Shown here piece after piece: positions 63,069-64,000 of a stretch of DNA of 64,000 nt. The notes under the pieces are model-generated. The model was given only the letters and a program-made list of their open reading frames with translations, searched no databases and was not told the DNA's origin. The translations under genes were made by a program, and so were the position numbers. Origin of the DNA: Alphaproteobacteria bacterium (GTDB taxonomy: Bacteria; Pseudomonadota; Alphaproteobacteria; Rhizobiales; Hyphomicrobiaceae); contig JAHZKP010000099.1 of NCBI GenBank assembly GCA_022600345.1, positions 50,797 to 114,796 on the forward strand, read 5' to 3'. Position 1 is the first letter of the stretch, and every line of letters begins with the position of its first letter.

Positions 63069-63134
63069 CTAGAGCAACTTTATCCGATCTATCAATCGCT
63101 GAATGCGATTCCGTTAGATCGGATGTTGCTCTAG
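63069..63134. repeat. Palindromic element 2 (two nested arms)
   Basis: CTAGAGCAAC (63069-63078) / GTTGCTCTAG (63125-63134) enclose ATCCGATCT (63082-63090) / AGATCGGAT (63116-63124). With element 1 it makes a palindromic cluster in the gap 62913-63274. Similar AGAGCA-type palindromes are frequent in Hyphomicrobiales intergenic DNA. Confidence 0.6.
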
Positions 63135-63274
63135 CTGGATGAACACGAGCCGGCTACCGATCCAGGTTGTGCCGGCAAGCGAAAAGCTTCACAGAGCTGT
63201 CGTGCAAGTCTAGTATCCCGACAATGTCTGGTGACAGTCGATTCGTTGATAATGATCCAGAAGGAGACACGCAC

Positions 63275-63835
63275 GTGAATCGTAGTGTTGCAGCGCTGGA
63301 AAGTTCTCCAGCCCTGGTCCTGAATGCAGACTTCCGGCCGCTCAGCTATTATCCGCTGTCGCTGTGGAGCTGGCAGGACGCCGTCAAGGCAGTCTTTCTG
63401 GACCGGGTCAACATCGTCTCCGAATACGACCAGCAGGTCTCCAGCCCCAACTTCAAGATGCGGCTGCCCAGCGTCGTCTCCTTAAAGACGTACGTAAAGC
63501 CGGCTCTGTTTCCCGCCTTCACGCGCTTCAACGTCTTCCTTCGCGACCGCTTCACCTGCCAGTATTGCGGCGTTCAAAGCGACCTGACGTTCGACCACGT
63601 GATCCCCCGATCACGCGGCGGCCAAACCCGCTGGGACAACGTCGTCGCCGCATGCTCGCCTTGCAATTTGGCAAAAGGCGGCGAGATGCCGGAAGTGATC
63701 GGAATGCTGCCCATGCAGGCACCCTACCGACCAACCGTTTTCGAATTGCATCGCAACGGTCGCCTGTTCCCACCCAACTATCTGCACGAAAGTTGGCTGG
63801 ACTATCTGTATTGGGATTCTGAATTGGAGCCGTAA
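63275..63835 (+). CDS. HNH endonuclease family protein
   Basis: The HNH motif is complete: FTCQYCGVQSDLTFDHVIP with RSRGGQTRWDNVVAACSPC and NLAKGGEMP supplies two CxxC pairs plus the catalytic His. The N-terminal half (LVLNADFRPLSYYPLSLWSW and AVFLDRVNIVSEY) is typical of the chromosomal HNH proteins common across proteobacteria. GTG 63275 is chosen: AAGGAG lies nine bases ahead, and the earlier in-frame ATGs (63167, 63224) give no conserved sequence. It probably acts on DNA; its biological role is unknown. Confidence 0.88.
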   Translation: MNRSVAALESSPALVLNADFRPLSYYPLSLWSWQDAVKAVFLDRVNIVSEYDQQVSSPNFKMRLPSVVSLKTYVKPALFPAFTRFNVFLRDRFTCQYCGVQSDLTFDHVIPRSRGGQTRWDNVVAACSPCNLAKGGEMPEVIGMLPMQAPYRPTVFELHRNGRLFPPNYLHESWLDYLYWDSELEP

Positions 63836-63840
63836 CGATA

Positions 63841-63870
63841 ACCTGCCGGGCGACACACTGCCGGGCAGGT
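63841..63870 (+). terminator. Hairpin after the HNH gene
   Basis: ACCTGCC (63841-63847) and GGCAGGT (63864-63870) form a stem a few bases behind the stop. No T-run follows. Confidence 0.4.
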
Positions 63871-63877
63871 CCAGCTC

Positions 63878-63934
63878 CACACCGGTTTACCGAGTGTGGA
63901 CCCAAAAAAAGCACACCGGTTTACCGAGTGTGGA
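63878..63934. repeat. Two copies of a 23-base hairpin repeat
   Basis: An identical 23-base unit beginning CACACCGGTTTACCGAGTGT occurs at 63878-63900 and 63912-63934, each folding as CACAC-CGG / CCG-A-GTGTG, separated by an A-rich spacer. Confidence 0.7.
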
Positions 63935-64000
63935 TCAACTTGCCCAGAGTTAGCCGGCAATAGAGCAACTTCGGAACGGCGCAATTCATTGCGCCCTACC

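Noticed and set aside
63878..63934. Possible start of a CRISPR array
   Set aside because: Only two units with an 11-base spacer are seen; CRISPR spacers are 25-40 bases and no cas gene is near.

Overview
The window looks like a piece of an alphaproteobacterial chromosome, most probably Hyphomicrobiales-like. The main reasons are the complete ccoNOQP-ccoGHIS cluster next to an FnrL-type regulator, a fused cysNC gene, TRAP transporters, a phasin, gluQRS, and intergenic palindromes of the rhizobial style. The genus cannot be read from the sequence.

Region 1 (1-15.2 kb) is a mobile defence island. It starts inside a TIR-like effector gene cut by the window edge. An HNH-motif protein follows, then a mobilisation module (mobC-mobA with a possible oriT hairpin). 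Next comes a tight operon: an MmeI-type DNA methyltransferase broken by a one-base frameshift in its SAM-binding motif, a PD-(D/E)XK nuclease, an SF2 helicase, a GIY-YIG protein and an ASCH-domain protein. A DUF488 protein with an unrecognised partner, and an orphan N6-methylase-like protein without a visible NPPY motif, come after it. The island stops at a tRNA-Arg(CCT) whose 3' end faces it, the usual integration geometry.

Region 2 (15.6-31.4 kb) is metabolic. A TRAP transporter (dctM, dctQ, dctP order on the minus strand) diverges from a GMC flavoprotein dehydrogenase and sulfoacetaldehyde acetyltransferase (xsc). Together these fit isethionate uptake and conversion to acetyl phosphate and sulfite. 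Two orphan periplasmic binding proteins (TctC and TAXI types), a secreted coiled-coil repeat protein, glutathione synthase, a ChaC-like cyclotransferase, two DUF2892 membrane proteins and a phasin follow.

Region 3 (32.2-43.1 kb) is the microaerobic respiration block: fnrL, a hemerythrin-like protein, ccoNOQP and ccoGHIS. A perfect FNR box lies ahead of ccoN. A DUF2189 membrane protein closes it.

Region 4 (43.4-64 kb) holds mannose-1-phosphate guanylyltransferase, sulfate activation (cysD-cysNC), an ABC-exporter-like membrane protein without ATPase, and an RTX metalloprotease. It then has a three-gene minus-strand module (pentapeptide-repeat protein, DACNV/diadenylate-cyclase-like protein, adenosine-deaminase-family protein) whose last two genes overlap by 46 bases. 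The rest is mainly housekeeping: a methyltransferase, cobB, two RNA methyltransferases, DUF4399, DUF1287, gluQRS, a DNA glycosylase and an HNH endonuclease, with palindromic repeats between them.

The two best candidates for an undescribed system are the methyltransferase/PD-(D/E)XK/helicase/GIY-YIG/ASCH operon and the cyclase-like/deaminase/pentapeptide module. Both rest on domain recognition by eye and gene order only.
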